Shown here: one piece after another, positions 7,754-16,805 of the stretch
Numbering within the stretch: the stretch's first letter is position 1
Layout of the letters: every line of letters starts with the position of its first letter
Assembly (NCBI GenBank): GCA_011176615.1
Contig: DUEG01000125.1
Coordinates: forward strand, 1 to 39,029
Origin: Anaerolineae bacterium
GTDB lineage: Bacteria; Chloroflexota; Anaerolineae; Anaerolineales; UBA11858
Direction of reading: 5' to 3'
Length of the DNA stretch: 39,029 nt
Translations under genes and position numbers: made by a program
The notes under the pieces: model-generated
What the model saw: only the letters and a program-made list of their open reading frames with translations
Told to the model about the DNA's origin: nothing
Databases searched by the model: none

Positions 7754-8666
7754 TCCTTCAGAATTGACAAAAATGACCTTCTTAACGATTTTTTCAACTC
7801 CCAAACCTTTTACTGAGCCTCATATCAATATCATCCAACGAAATGCAATTAAATCGTGGCAACAATTGGGTCAAGATGTGGAAGTAATCCTCGTTGGCGA
7901 AGAAGAAGGTATGGATCAGATCGTTAAAGGATTTGGTGTAAAACATCTACCGAATGTAGAGCGCAATGAATTGGGCACGCCTTTGGTAAGTTCAATTTTT
8001 AGATTAGCAAGGGATGCCAGTACCAGTCCATTTCTTGCTTATGTCAATGCGGACATTCTCCTTTTCCCTGGTTTCCTGCTGGTTGCACGGCAGGTTGCTC
8101 AGCAATCCAGTCATTTTTTGATCTTAGGGCAGCGATGGGATTTGAATGTTGAGGAACTTATTAATTTTGATGAGGATTGGGTAGCAAGAATGCGCGCACG
8201 GGTTAATCGACATGGGAAATACCATGCGCCTTCGGGAAGTGATTACTTTATCTTCCCTCGAGATGCGTTTGCTGAGATCCCCGATTTTGCTATTGGTAGA
8301 GCGGGTTGGGATAACTGGATGATTTATCACGCTCGCCAGCAAGGATGGTTGGTTATTGATGCAACCCCCTCTTTGATGATTGTTCATCAGAATCATGATT
8401 ATCATCACTTGCCAAACGGGCAACCCCATTACGATTTGGAAGAAACTAAACTCAATGCAGCCCTTGGAGGGGGGATGGCGAACATGTATATTACTTTGGA
8501 TGCCAATCGGGTGTTTGAAGATGGTCGTATTCGGCGACCTGGAATTTCTTTTGTCAGAGTTTTGCGAACTCTTGAAAGATGGATTCAACCCCGAGATGAT
8601 ATTCATCAAGGAATTCGGTATAGGGTCGCTAGGCGTTTACGGCGCTTGCGACGCAAGTTGGTCTAG
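7707..8666 (+). CDS. GT-A-like glycosyltransferase of unknown specificity
   Basis: About 320 residues. The core starts MTFLTIFSTPKPF and continues with INIIQRNAIKSW, VEVILVGEEEG and FLAYVNADILLFPGF, where NADIL resembles the DxD-type metal site of GT-A enzymes. Later APSGSDYFIFPRDAF and GRAGWDNWMIYHA resemble the acceptor-side region of GT2-like proteins. I recognise this as a GT-A-like fold common in environmental glycan clusters but cannot assign a CAZy family. Start choice: ATG 7707 has AAGGA about 6 bases upstream and overlaps the previous gene. ATG 7773, after the previous stop, begins exactly at the conserved core but has no Shine-Dalgarno site. The C-terminus is strongly basic (RRLRRLRRKLV), suggesting attachment to the membrane face. 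Confidence 0.65.
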   Translation: MSANLKQDIAINPESNPSELTKMTFLTIFSTPKPFTEPHINIIQRNAIKSWQQLGQDVEVILVGEEEGMDQIVKGFGVKHLPNVERNELGTPLVSSIFRLARDASTSPFLAYVNADILLFPGFLLVARQVAQQSSHFLILGQRWDLNVEELINFDEDWVARMRARVNRHGKYHAPSGSDYFIFPRDAFAEIPDFAIGRAGWDNWMIYHARQQGWLVIDATPSLMIVHQNHDYHHLPNGQPHYDLEETKLNAALGGGMANMYITLDANRVFEDGRIRRPGISFVRVLRTLERWIQPRDDIHQGIRYRVARRLRRLRRKLV

Positions 8667-8677
8667 GGTAACAACAT

Positions 8678-9577
8678 ATGCCAGAATCAATTAATCAATG
8701 TCCTTTGTGTGGAAGTCAGCAGAGCAGGATTTTTGACAGGCGGAAATTCCGTGGTCATTTAGTAATCAATCGGCTCTGCACCAATTGTGGGCTAGTATTT
8801 CAATCTCCCCGGATGACTGAAGATGAGTTGGATGCGTTCTATAAAAAGGAGTATCGGCAGGTTTATCAGGGAGATTCGGGGCCAATGGCAAAAGATCTTT
8901 TTGTTCAGAAGGGTCGGGCACATTCTGCTGTTGCTTTCCTCGAAAGATCTATCCCTCCCCCACAAAGATTTTTAGATATTGGGGCATCATCTGGAATTTT
9001 ATTGGAATTTGTACAGAAAAAATTCGGAAGTGAAGTTGTAGGAATTGAACCTGGAGATTCTTATCGAGCATATGCACAGGAACGCGGTTTAGAAGTTTTC
9101 AAGAGCATTGAGGAAATGCATTCGGCAAACGTTACTGGCTTCGATTTGATTAGCATGATGCATGTTTTGGAGCATATTCCAGACCCTGTGGGATATTTGA
9201 GAATGTTACGTGAGGGTATGCTGTCAGATGAGGGATTTTTGCTCATCGAAGTGCCAAATTTGTATGCTCATGATTGTTTTGAGATTGCGCATATGACTTC
9301 TTTCAGCGTTCATACCCTTAAGGAAGTCTTGGAACAATCGGGCTATCAAATCTATGCAATTGAAAAGCATGGATACCCACGTTCAAACAATCTTCCACTG
9401 TATATAACAGCACTGGCTAAAGTAGAAGATGTCGAGAAAAAAAAGGTAAATCCAGAAAGATTTGTATTGATAAAAAGGAAAATTGGAATGCTACGACGGC
9501 GTATTTTGCAGAAATTGTTTCCTTCCAAAACATGGATTCCCCTTCCACAACCATCAGGAGGAACGAGTTGCGAGTAG
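8678..9577 (+). CDS. Zinc-ribbon class I SAM methyltransferase (copy 1)
   Basis: 299 residues. An N-terminal CxxC pair (C8/C11 and C34/C37) forms a small zinc ribbon, followed by the conserved FQSPRMTEDELDAFY linker. The Methyltransf_23-type Rossmann domain follows: LDIGASSG (about 98-105), the acidic strand end VVGIEPG, and MMHVLEHIPDPVGYL. Proteins with this layout usually act as C-methyltransferases or O-methyltransferases on nucleotide sugars or glycans. The C-terminal third lacks the KLKKLK-type MeT domain typical of TDP-sugar C-3 methyltransferases, so O-methylation is the simpler guess. It overlaps the next gene's preferred TTG start by 10 bases. Confidence 0.8.
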   Translation: MPESINQCPLCGSQQSRIFDRRKFRGHLVINRLCTNCGLVFQSPRMTEDELDAFYKKEYRQVYQGDSGPMAKDLFVQKGRAHSAVAFLERSIPPPQRFLDIGASSGILLEFVQKKFGSEVVGIEPGDSYRAYAQERGLEVFKSIEEMHSANVTGFDLISMMHVLEHIPDPVGYLRMLREGMLSDEGFLLIEVPNLYAHDCFEIAHMTSFSVHTLKEVLEQSGYQIYAIEKHGYPRSNNLPLYITALAKVEDVEKKKVNPERFVLIKRKIGMLRRRILQKLFPSKTWIPLPQPSGGTSCE

Positions 9578-10551
9578 GTCAGAATCCTGCAAAACGCATT
9601 CCTTATGTAGCGAAACCCGAAAGGGTTACGGTTGCAGTCATTACATACATCCCCTTTTTGGGAGGGTATTATGCTCAAAGCCTGGATGTGCTCAAGGTTT
9701 GTCTTAAGAGTATTTGGGAGAATACGGAACAACACTTTGATTTAATGATATTTGATAATGCAAGTTGCGAGGAAGTGCGAGCGTATCTTATTGATGAGCG
9801 CAATAAAGGTAATATTCAATATCTAATCTTATCCGATAAAAATATTGGGAAAGCGGGTGCTTGGAATTTTATTTTTCAGGCTGCACCGGGAGAATATATC
9901 GCGTATGCGGATAGTGATGTTTATCATTATCCCAAATGGTTGTCAGCGCTTGTCAAGGACATGGATTTGCTCCCGAAATTGGGAATGTTGACTGGAATGC
10001 CTCTACGTAGTTCGGAAGAGTATTCAACAGCCACGCTTGATTGGAGCAAAGCAAATCCTGATGCTTCTCTTGAGGTTGGTTCGTTCCTTCCATGGGAGGA
10101 TTTTTGGAAGCATGCACGATCTCTAGGCGCAGATGAGACAGAAATGCGTGCTCGTTATGCAGAAGGCGAAGATATCCGGTTGACTTATCAGCATAGACAG
10201 TTTTATGTTGGTGCAGGACATTTTCAATTTATGACGCGTAAGGATATTATCCAACAAGTATTACCAATTCCCTCAAGGCGCCCAATGGGTGAAGTTAGAT
10301 TATTAGATATTGCGTTGAATGATGCGGGTTTTCTCAGGTTATCAACCAAGGAATGGCATGTACAGCATATTGGAAATCAATTATCAGGTACATCTTTCGA
10401 GAGGGAATTGGGAAAACAGCCCTCTACAACAGGAAATCGAACGACTAAAAGAAAGAATAAATTTTTGAATTGGCATCCTGTTCGGCGAATCTTGCAAGGG
10501 ATATATCATTGGATTTTTAAAATTCTTTATATAGATCAGGAAGATAAATGA
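9568..10551 (+). CDS. Glycosyltransferase family 2
   Basis: A GT-A enzyme with DLMIFDNAS (58-66), SDKNIGKAGAWN (89-100) and the metal-binding DSD (115-117, AYADSDVYHYPKW). I choose TTG 9568 because a perfect AGGAGG (9556-9561) sits 6 bases before it. ATG 9532 lies deeper in the previous gene, has no such site and adds 12 poorly structured residues. The protein is then 327 residues. A basic C-terminal tail (KRKNKFLNWHPVRRILQG) followed by an aromatic helix suggests peripheral membrane binding. The donor is unknown. It ends in an ATGA overlap with the next gene, so the two are probably made together. Confidence 0.85.
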   Translation: MRVGQNPAKRIPYVAKPERVTVAVITYIPFLGGYYAQSLDVLKVCLKSIWENTEQHFDLMIFDNASCEEVRAYLIDERNKGNIQYLILSDKNIGKAGAWNFIFQAAPGEYIAYADSDVYHYPKWLSALVKDMDLLPKLGMLTGMPLRSSEEYSTATLDWSKANPDASLEVGSFLPWEDFWKHARSLGADETEMRARYAEGEDIRLTYQHRQFYVGAGHFQFMTRKDIIQQVLPIPSRRPMGEVRLLDIALNDAGFLRLSTKEWHVQHIGNQLSGTSFERELGKQPSTTGNRTTKRKNKFLNWHPVRRILQGIYHWIFKILYIDQEDK

Positions 10552-11972
10552 CAAAAAGAGTTTTTATCAGTGCAGATCATGGACTTGCGCTTATCTATTT
10601 TTTACAAAGCGATGTGATTTCCACATTGATAAAAGGTGGAACTGAGGTAATTTTGTTTACTGCGGGGTCTCTAAAAAGCAAAGTCAATGAGCGATTCGGT
10701 CAATCCGGATTGATCATCGAAGACCTCAGATTAGAGGCAGCCACAAAATATGCCCAGGAGGAACATGGCGCTATCCAATGGTGGCTAAACTTTTTCCGTC
10801 GGGCTGGGCCCTCTGCGCGAATGAACCTTGAGACTGTGAATAATTATGTTCATTGGATTGAAACAGAATCCAAAGGAATGCGGAAGAAAATCTTCCCGCT
10901 GGTTAAAGCAGGTGTATGGTTAATGCGTCATTCTCGTATCGTCAGGAAAATTCTTGTGAATATGCAAAATCAATTCACGCCTGATATCTATGGGGACTAT
11001 TTCGAGCGTTATAAACCAGACCTTGTCATCGGAAGTACTCCTGGTTGGCGGCTTGACCGTTACTTATTGCGGGAAGCAGCCGCCCGAGGAATACAAACGG
11101 CGGCTATTGTTCAAGGATGGGACAATCCAAGCAGCCATGCATTACCGGGGGCGAAGGTTGAATGGATTACTTGTTGGTCTCAACCCCAAAAGGAAGAATT
11201 GATTAATGGTTCTGATTGGCAATCCAATCAGATTAATATTGGAGGAATTCCAGCATATGATGGATATTTTGAGCAAAGATGGTTAATGCCAAAGAAGGAA
11301 TACTATCGATTGCATAATCTTGATCCAAATAAAAAGTTACTTGGTTATGCCTGTAGTTTTGTAACCTATTCACCTAATATCCAGAATATCAGAGCGCTTA
11401 TTGACCTGGTTGTATCTGATCGACTTGCAGAACCTTGTCAATTACTCATCCGATTACACCCAAATCATTTTACGAATGTTCCTCGTTGGGCAAATGAAAG
11501 GGAACAGATCCGTGAATTGGTTGGGGAGTATTCAGACGTTTATTTAGTTGAACCGGTACCTCTTGGAGAGGAATTTGGTTACTATTCCGGCGAGGATATG
11601 CCGGAGAAAACGTCAATGATGGCTTATTCGGATGTATTCCTGACAGTATATTCAACAATGGTGGTTGAGGCATCTATCCATGAACGACCAATTGTAAGCG
11701 TAACGATCAATTCAGAAACAGGATGGTCGGGGCAGTATTCTTTGAAGTTAACCGAAATTGGAAAATGGCCGACCCACTCCAGATTTCGTGCTTCAGGGGC
11801 GGGGTTGGTGGTCTCTGATAAGGATGCGTTATGTGATGCAATCAACACATATTTGCGAAAACCAAGCATTGATTTAGATGCCCAGCGAGCATTTATCAAA
11901 CAGGAATGTACCTTTACTGACGGGAGTTCAGGAAGGCGCACCGGTGAATACTTTCTTTCCCTTATAAAATGA
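10548..11972 (+). CDS. GT-B-like capsule/CDP-glycerol-type glycosyltransferase, unassigned family
   Basis: 474 residues, ATGA-overlapped at both ends. The second half has the GT-B pattern seen in capsule and teichoic-acid polymerases and 2-epimerase-like folds: CQLLIRLHPNHF (about 299-310) with the Hx(7)-type phosphate-binding histidine, and FLTVYSTMVVEASIHERPIVSV (about 364-385), where an acidic residue two turns after the ST motif would contact the donor ribose. The N-terminal half contains GSTPGWRLDRYLLREAAARGIQ and VQGWDNPSS, which recall the same families. No membrane helices or signal peptide. It may add a nucleotide-activated sugar or polyol phosphate. I cannot give a precise family. 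Confidence 0.65.
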   Translation: MTKRVFISADHGLALIYFLQSDVISTLIKGGTEVILFTAGSLKSKVNERFGQSGLIIEDLRLEAATKYAQEEHGAIQWWLNFFRRAGPSARMNLETVNNYVHWIETESKGMRKKIFPLVKAGVWLMRHSRIVRKILVNMQNQFTPDIYGDYFERYKPDLVIGSTPGWRLDRYLLREAAARGIQTAAIVQGWDNPSSHALPGAKVEWITCWSQPQKEELINGSDWQSNQINIGGIPAYDGYFEQRWLMPKKEYYRLHNLDPNKKLLGYACSFVTYSPNIQNIRALIDLVVSDRLAEPCQLLIRLHPNHFTNVPRWANEREQIRELVGEYSDVYLVEPVPLGEEFGYYSGEDMPEKTSMMAYSDVFLTVYSTMVVEASIHERPIVSVTINSETGWSGQYSLKLTEIGKWPTHSRFRASGAGLVVSDKDALCDAINTYLRKPSIDLDAQRAFIKQECTFTDGSSGRRTGEYFLSLIK

Positions 11973-13015
11973 GATACCTTAGCAAAATTACTCGCAGAGT
12001 GAATTTGGCTTTACAGGTTCTAATCAATGGTTTAGAGCCCGTAAGTCAGAGAAAAGAGATTCCTCCGATCTCTACTGAAGAGGTCGAGGAGATAAAAGCG
12101 ATCTTTCCTCTCGAGAAATTTTTCATCTTTGGGCATGCCCGTTCAGGTACGACCATCTTAGCACGACTCATTCGTTTACATCCAGAGATACATTGCAATT
12201 GGCAGGCGCATTTTTTCACCCGTCCGCCTCTATTAAAACGCTTGGTTGAAGACGAAGATGTCGGTCGGTGGTTAAGCAGGCGAAGTAATCGCTGGAATCA
12301 TGGTAAAGATCTATCGCCATTAGTATTACGGGCGGTTGCAGATACAATTTTAGAAAAAGATGCAAGAAAAGAGGGCGCTAGAGTTGTAGGAGATAAAAGC
12401 CCGAATGGTTTATTGAATGGAGAGGCAGTACGCTTACTTCACAATGTCTATCCAGATGCGCATTTAATATTTATTGTCCGGGATGGACGCGATACAGTCC
12501 TTTCTCATCGTTTTCAAACATTTATAGACGCTCCCCAACACTTAGGGCAAGAAGATTTGCGGATTAGAAACACTTTTGCAAAGGATTCTGTCCCATTCTT
12601 CAAAAAGGAGAAGTCTGTATTTACGAGGACCGGACTACGGAAAGAAGCAGAAGCCTGGGTTAAAAATATTACCGAAACCGATAAGTTTGGAAGAGAATTA
12701 TTTGGCACATCTTATTTGAGCCTGCGCTATAAGGACCTGATAGATGAGCCAAGAACGAGTGTTGAGGGCATCTGGGAGTTTTTAGGAGTTGAAAAGGAAT
12801 TCGCAGGTGTTGGTGAGGCAATCGATAGCGAGATGAGCGTAAATTTGGATGAGCAGTGGCAGAACGAAAAGGCTAAGGAAATTGCTAAATCGTTGCGGAA
12901 AGGCAAAACAGGAACATGGCAGGATTTATTCACTCCTCGGGATAAAGAAATTTTTAAGGAAATTGCTGGAGAGGCATTGATTACCTGGGGTTATGAAACG
13001 GATTTGGATTGGTAG
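11969..13015 (+). CDS. PAPS-dependent sulfotransferase (copy 1)
   Basis: 348 residues. The 5'-phosphosulfate loop GHARSGTT is at 55-62, and the 3'-phosphate site FIVRDGRDTVLSHR is near 168-181 with the conserved Arg171 and Ser179, so both PAPS contacts of the Sulfotransfer family are present. The C-terminus has GTWQDLF followed by an ending GYETDLDW that is shared with the two sulfotransferases at 29348 and 30215. It should transfer sulfate from PAPS to a hydroxyl of the glycan. It starts in an ATGA overlap with the GT-B-like gene. PAPS can be supplied by the fused Sat-CysC enzyme 10 kb downstream. Confidence 0.88.
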   Translation: MRYLSKITRRVNLALQVLINGLEPVSQRKEIPPISTEEVEEIKAIFPLEKFFIFGHARSGTTILARLIRLHPEIHCNWQAHFFTRPPLLKRLVEDEDVGRWLSRRSNRWNHGKDLSPLVLRAVADTILEKDARKEGARVVGDKSPNGLLNGEAVRLLHNVYPDAHLIFIVRDGRDTVLSHRFQTFIDAPQHLGQEDLRIRNTFAKDSVPFFKKEKSVFTRTGLRKEAEAWVKNITETDKFGRELFGTSYLSLRYKDLIDEPRTSVEGIWEFLGVEKEFAGVGEAIDSEMSVNLDEQWQNEKAKEIAKSLRKGKTGTWQDLFTPRDKEIFKEIAGEALITWGYETDLDW

Positions 13016-13032
13016 CGCATGGTGAACTAAGT

Positions 13033-14034
13033 ATGAAATTCCTTATTGTTGGATACGGCTCTATAGGGAGAAGACATTTTCGTAATTTGCAAGCATTAGG
13101 AGAGAAGGATATTCTCTTTTATCGCACAAATCGCGGCACGGTTTCAGATGAGGAGATCAAAGATTATCCGATTGAAACAGATCTGGAGCAAGCACTTGCA
13201 CACCGACCAGATGGGGCAATCATTGCGAATCCTACTGCTTATCATCTTGAAGTTGCTAACCCAGCGGTGGAAGCGGGGTGCCATATTCTCCTGGAAAAGC
13301 CAGTATCACACTCCATGGGAAAAGTGGAGGCTTTTAAAGACAGTGTAATCCGAAATCATGTTCGCGTCCTAGTTGGTTACCAATATCGTTTTCATCCAGG
13401 ATTGCGTAAAGTTGCTTCTTTGATCAAATCGAGAGCGGTTGGCGAACCTCTCTCAGTACACGTGCATTGGGGTGAATATCTGCCTGGATGGCATCCATGG
13501 GAAGATTACAAGAAAAGTTATAGCGCAAGGGCAGATCTTGGCGGTGGTGTTGTCTTGACCCTGTCGCACCCATTAGATTATCTGCGTTGGATCTTTGGGG
13601 AGATTGAATCTGTATTCGGGATGACATCATCAAATAGCAGTTTGGATATAGATGTTGATGATGTAGCAGAAATTACCCTAAAGTTTGTGAATGGTGTAAT
13701 TGGGCATGTTTCTTTGGATTATATTCAAAGACCACCAACACATAATCTGGAAATTATCGGTACTCAGGGTACAATCCGTTGGGATAATTCCGATGGCGCA
13801 GTACATGTCTATAGCGCGCATGGAGGAACTAATGCTATGTGGGAGGTTTATCCTGCACCTAAGGGCTTTTCAAGGAATGACATGTTTCGTGAGCAAATGA
13901 AGCATTTTATAAAAGTTGTAAAGGGAAAAGAAATCCCGTTATGTAGTTTGGATGATGGCGTACGTGCTTTGGAGATTGCTTTGGCAGTGCACGAATCAAC
14001 CAGAACACAGCGGATGGTCAAGGTTATCATATGA
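13033..14034 (+). CDS. Gfo/Idh/MocA-family NAD(P)-dependent oxidoreductase
   Basis: 333 residues from ATG 13033 (MKFLIVGYGSIGRRH). A GTG-like codon at 13009 would give a non-homologous 8-residue leader. Visible features are the Rossmann loop GYGSIG (7-12), the EKP motif (88-90) with the usual catalytic lysine K89, and GGGVVLTLSHPLDYLRW with the conserved histidine of the C-terminal domain. In glycan loci such enzymes oxidise or reduce nucleotide sugars or free sugars (for example WlbA-like 3-dehydrogenases). No PLP aminotransferase accompanies it here, so a 3-amino-sugar route is not supported. It ends in an ATGA overlap with the following methyltransferase. Confidence 0.83.
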   Translation: MKFLIVGYGSIGRRHFRNLQALGEKDILFYRTNRGTVSDEEIKDYPIETDLEQALAHRPDGAIIANPTAYHLEVANPAVEAGCHILLEKPVSHSMGKVEAFKDSVIRNHVRVLVGYQYRFHPGLRKVASLIKSRAVGEPLSVHVHWGEYLPGWHPWEDYKKSYSARADLGGGVVLTLSHPLDYLRWIFGEIESVFGMTSSNSSLDIDVDDVAEITLKFVNGVIGHVSLDYIQRPPTHNLEIIGTQGTIRWDNSDGAVHVYSAHGGTNAMWEVYPAPKGFSRNDMFREQMKHFIKVVKGKEIPLCSLDDGVRALEIALAVHESTRTQRMVKVII

Positions 14035-15005
14035 AAATGAAAGTTGGATTATCGGTTAAAGAGTTCGAATCTGTAAACTGTGTTATTTGTAATGATTCGA
14101 ATTTAAGATTGATAGCGAAAAAAGGCGAGTTTGGCTGGCCGACTTATGTTTCTATCTGTAAGGATTGTGGCTTGGTTTTCTTGAGCCCGAGATGGACAAA
14201 TAAAGACTATCAACGGTTTTATATTAATGAGTATGACCAGGTTTTACGTGCAGATACTGCAAAAGTCGAAGAAAAAGAAAAGAGAAAAGCAAAAATTGTT
14301 TGGCAGCGTCTGCAAGGTCACTTGTCCGATAAGAGGATAAAGGTTCTTGATATCGGATGTGGAATGGGATGGGCGTTGCAGCTGATTAAACAAGAAATAC
14401 CTGGTGCTGAGTTATATGCAATTGAGCCTTCTGAACGGTATAAGAAACATGTTCAAGAGGATGTAGGAGCACAAATTATTGCGACGGATGTGGACAGTGA
14501 TTGGTTTTTGAAATATGATGATCAATTCGATTTGATTATTATGCGGCATGTAATTGAACATCTATTAGACCCAGTTGCTGCCTTGAAAAAGATCAGTCAT
14601 GCCTTATCTCCGAAGGGTTTGTTATATATTGCAACACCGGATATGATGCATCCTGATGGGTCTCTGAACCAATTCTGGTATCGGTCTGTGCATACATATT
14701 ATTACTCAAAAGTCCCGATGCAAAGGATTGCAGCAAAAGCGATGCTGGAACATCTTGTCTTAAGGACTGAAAAGGCAGAACTTTGGGGAATTTTCCGCAA
14801 GAACCCACAGGTCACCGAAGTGAACCATTCGGTTTATCAGGAGCAAATGACAGTATTAAAACAGTATAAGATCAGGAGATTAGTCCGTTGGATTATTCGT
14901 CTTTTTGCTCCACAAAAGATTAGCAAGAGAATACCAAAGTCTTGGAAAGCGATCGTACCTAAAGAAATTAAGGATAAGTTTCGGAGTCTTGTATATCGTC
15001 ATTAA
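14031..15005 (+). CDS. Zinc-ribbon class I SAM methyltransferase (copy 2)
   Basis: 324 residues with the same plan as the gene at 8678: CxxC pairs at C17/C20 and C43/C46, the FLSPRWTNKDYQRFY linker, then LDIGCGMG (about 105-112) and MRHVIEHLLDPVAAL. The AdoMet loop is a better match to consensus than in copy 1. Basic C-terminal residues follow. It probably methylates a glycan or a nucleotide sugar. The ATGA overlap ties it to the Gfo/Idh/MocA oxidoreductase, so the two may act on the same sugar. The next gene begins after a 66-base spacer in which I see only an AAAGGA ribosome-binding site. Confidence 0.82.
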   Translation: MKMKVGLSVKEFESVNCVICNDSNLRLIAKKGEFGWPTYVSICKDCGLVFLSPRWTNKDYQRFYINEYDQVLRADTAKVEEKEKRKAKIVWQRLQGHLSDKRIKVLDIGCGMGWALQLIKQEIPGAELYAIEPSERYKKHVQEDVGAQIIATDVDSDWFLKYDDQFDLIIMRHVIEHLLDPVAALKKISHALSPKGLLYIATPDMMHPDGSLNQFWYRSVHTYYYSKVPMQRIAAKAMLEHLVLRTEKAELWGIFRKNPQVTEVNHSVYQEQMTVLKQYKIRRLVRWIIRLFAPQKISKRIPKSWKAIVPKEIKDKFRSLVYRH

Positions 15006-15071
15006 TCCGCTGGAACGATGGTGATGCATCAAATCTCCTAGGGTATGTGAAATAATTAAAGGATATCGATT

Positions 15072-16805
15072 ATGCAAAAGAATATACAATGTATCTTGAT
15101 AAAGCCAGAACACACAATACGGCAAGCAATGGAAGTTATCGAAAAAGCCCCCCACAATTGTGGCGTATCGGGCTTAGCAGTGGTTGTAGATGAAAACCAA
15201 CAGATGATTGGTGTAGTTACGGATGGTGATATACGGTCAGCGATCCTTCACCACCAAAGCCTTGATGATCAAGTCTCCATGATTATGACCTCTGACCCGA
15301 TTGCGGTCACAAATAATGCAAATCACATGAAAATGTATGAAGATGTTGTAACCATGTTGAATGGTAGTACCCGTATGTTAGATAGAGCAGCCGGAAAGAT
15401 TATTGTAGTGGACGAGGAACATAAAGTGGTTGATGTTGTTTCTTTCCTAAATCTAATTCAACAAGCAGACATTAAGACAAAGAAAATTGCGGTGATTGGG
15501 CTGGGATTCGTTGGTCTAACATTAGCGGTTGTCTTAGCAGATGTCGGCTTTACAGTTCTAGGTGTCGAGTTGCGAGATTCTGTACGTAAATCTTTGGAAG
15601 ATGGAAAACCACATTTCTACGAAGCAGGTTTGGCAAACCAACTTAGGTATCATATTGGGAAGCGTATGCAGATTGCTAAAGACCTTGCTGAAAGCGATTG
15701 TGATGTTTATGTGATTTCTGTGGGAACCCCAGTTGATTCAAGTAACCAGCCCATTCTTGATGATGTTCGAAAAGCAGTGAAAAGTATTGCACATGTGCTA
15801 AAACCAGATAACATCGTCATGCTTCGTTCTACTGTCCCAGTGGGAACTACGCGGGATTATGTGATTCCAATACTCGAAGAGATTTCTGGCTTAAGAGCAG
15901 GCAAGGATTTTTCGGTTGTCTTTGCCCCTGAACGAACAGTGGCGGGGAAAGCAATTAAGGAATTGCGAACCTTACCGCAAGTTATAGGTGCTACAGATTC
16001 CCAAGGCGCGGAGATTGCTGCGGCAATCTTCCGTGAAATGACAACAACAATTGTACGTGTTGATTCACTCGAAACTGCTGAGATGGTTAAATTGATCAAT
16101 AATAGTTTTAGGGATTTGATATTTTCTTTTTCAAACGAAATTGCTCTCTTATGCGAACATTGGAATTTAGATGCTTATCATGTTATAGAGGCAGCAAATG
16201 AAGGATATCCGCGGGATCCTGTGCCATATCCTAGCCCGGGTGTAGGTGGGGTGTGTTTGAAGAAAGACCCGCATTTGCTATATGCGAGTGCAAACGCGAT
16301 TGGACATCAATCGAACATATTTGGTATTAGCCGTCGTATTAATGAATTTATGCCAACGCATGTAATGCGAAAGTTCGAGAATTTTTGCCGATTAACAAAT
16401 CAAAACCCTGCCGAACTGAAGGTATTAGTTGTAGGGCTCGCGTTCAAAGGTTGGCCAGAAACTTCTGATATGCGGGATTCTACAGGCGTTGATTTAGTTA
16501 AAAATCTTCAAGAAATCGGTGTAAAAGTGCTGGGATATGATCCTGTTGTAAGTGATGATGAAATGCGTGCATTTATCGGGATTGACCCCGTAACCTTGGA
16601 GAAAGGGTTCATCTCTGCTAGTGCAGTTTTTGTGATGAACAATCATCCCTCTTATGAAGATTGGAACCTATATTCCTTATTGAGGTCGATGAATACGCCT
16701 GGGCTGTTCTTCGATGGCTGGAGAATGTTTCACGAGGAAGAAATTTTACGCATTCCTGGAATTAGTTATAGTACCGTGAGCCAAAATCTTGGTTGGCCTG
16801 AATAA
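15072..16805 (+). CDS. CBS-domain pair fused to UDP-sugar 6-dehydrogenase (WecC/Ugd type)
   Basis: 577 residues in two parts. Residues 1-130 form a CBS pair (ILIKPEHTIRQAMEVIE, VVDENQQMIGVVTDGDIR). Residues 137-577 form a complete UDPG/MGDP dehydrogenase: GLGFVG loop at 143-148, AEMVKLINNSFR with the catalytic-type Lys, and GVGGVCLKKDP with the catalytic Cys, then the C-terminal UDP-binding domain (VVGLAFKGWPETSDMRDS). It oxidises C6 of a UDP-hexose or UDP-HexNAc to a uronic acid in two NAD+ steps. The CBS part is of the type seen fused to sugar-1-phosphate nucleotidyltransferases such as PtmE in legionaminic acid loci; on a dehydrogenase it is unusual. CBS pairs bind adenine nucleotides, so allosteric control is plausible. 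AAAGGA lies 9 bases before ATG. Confidence 0.87.
   Translation: MQKNIQCILIKPEHTIRQAMEVIEKAPHNCGVSGLAVVVDENQQMIGVVTDGDIRSAILHHQSLDDQVSMIMTSDPIAVTNNANHMKMYEDVVTMLNGSTRMLDRAAGKIIVVDEEHKVVDVVSFLNLIQQADIKTKKIAVIGLGFVGLTLAVVLADVGFTVLGVELRDSVRKSLEDGKPHFYEAGLANQLRYHIGKRMQIAKDLAESDCDVYVISVGTPVDSSNQPILDDVRKAVKSIAHVLKPDNIVMLRSTVPVGTTRDYVIPILEEISGLRAGKDFSVVFAPERTVAGKAIKELRTLPQVIGATDSQGAEIAAAIFREMTTTIVRVDSLETAEMVKLINNSFRDLIFSFSNEIALLCEHWNLDAYHVIEAANEGYPRDPVPYPSPGVGGVCLKKDPHLLYASANAIGHQSNIFGISRRINEFMPTHVMRKFENFCRLTNQNPAELKVLVVGLAFKGWPETSDMRDSTGVDLVKNLQEIGVKVLGYDPVVSDDEMRAFIGIDPVTLEKGFISASAVFVMNNHPSYEDWNLYSLLRSMNTPGLFFDGWRMFHEEEILRIPGISYSTVSQNLGWPE

Noticed and set aside
8124-8609. Antisense 161-residue open frame
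   Set aside because: Opposite a GT-A-like gene with clear motifs; composition is that of a reverse-frame shadow.
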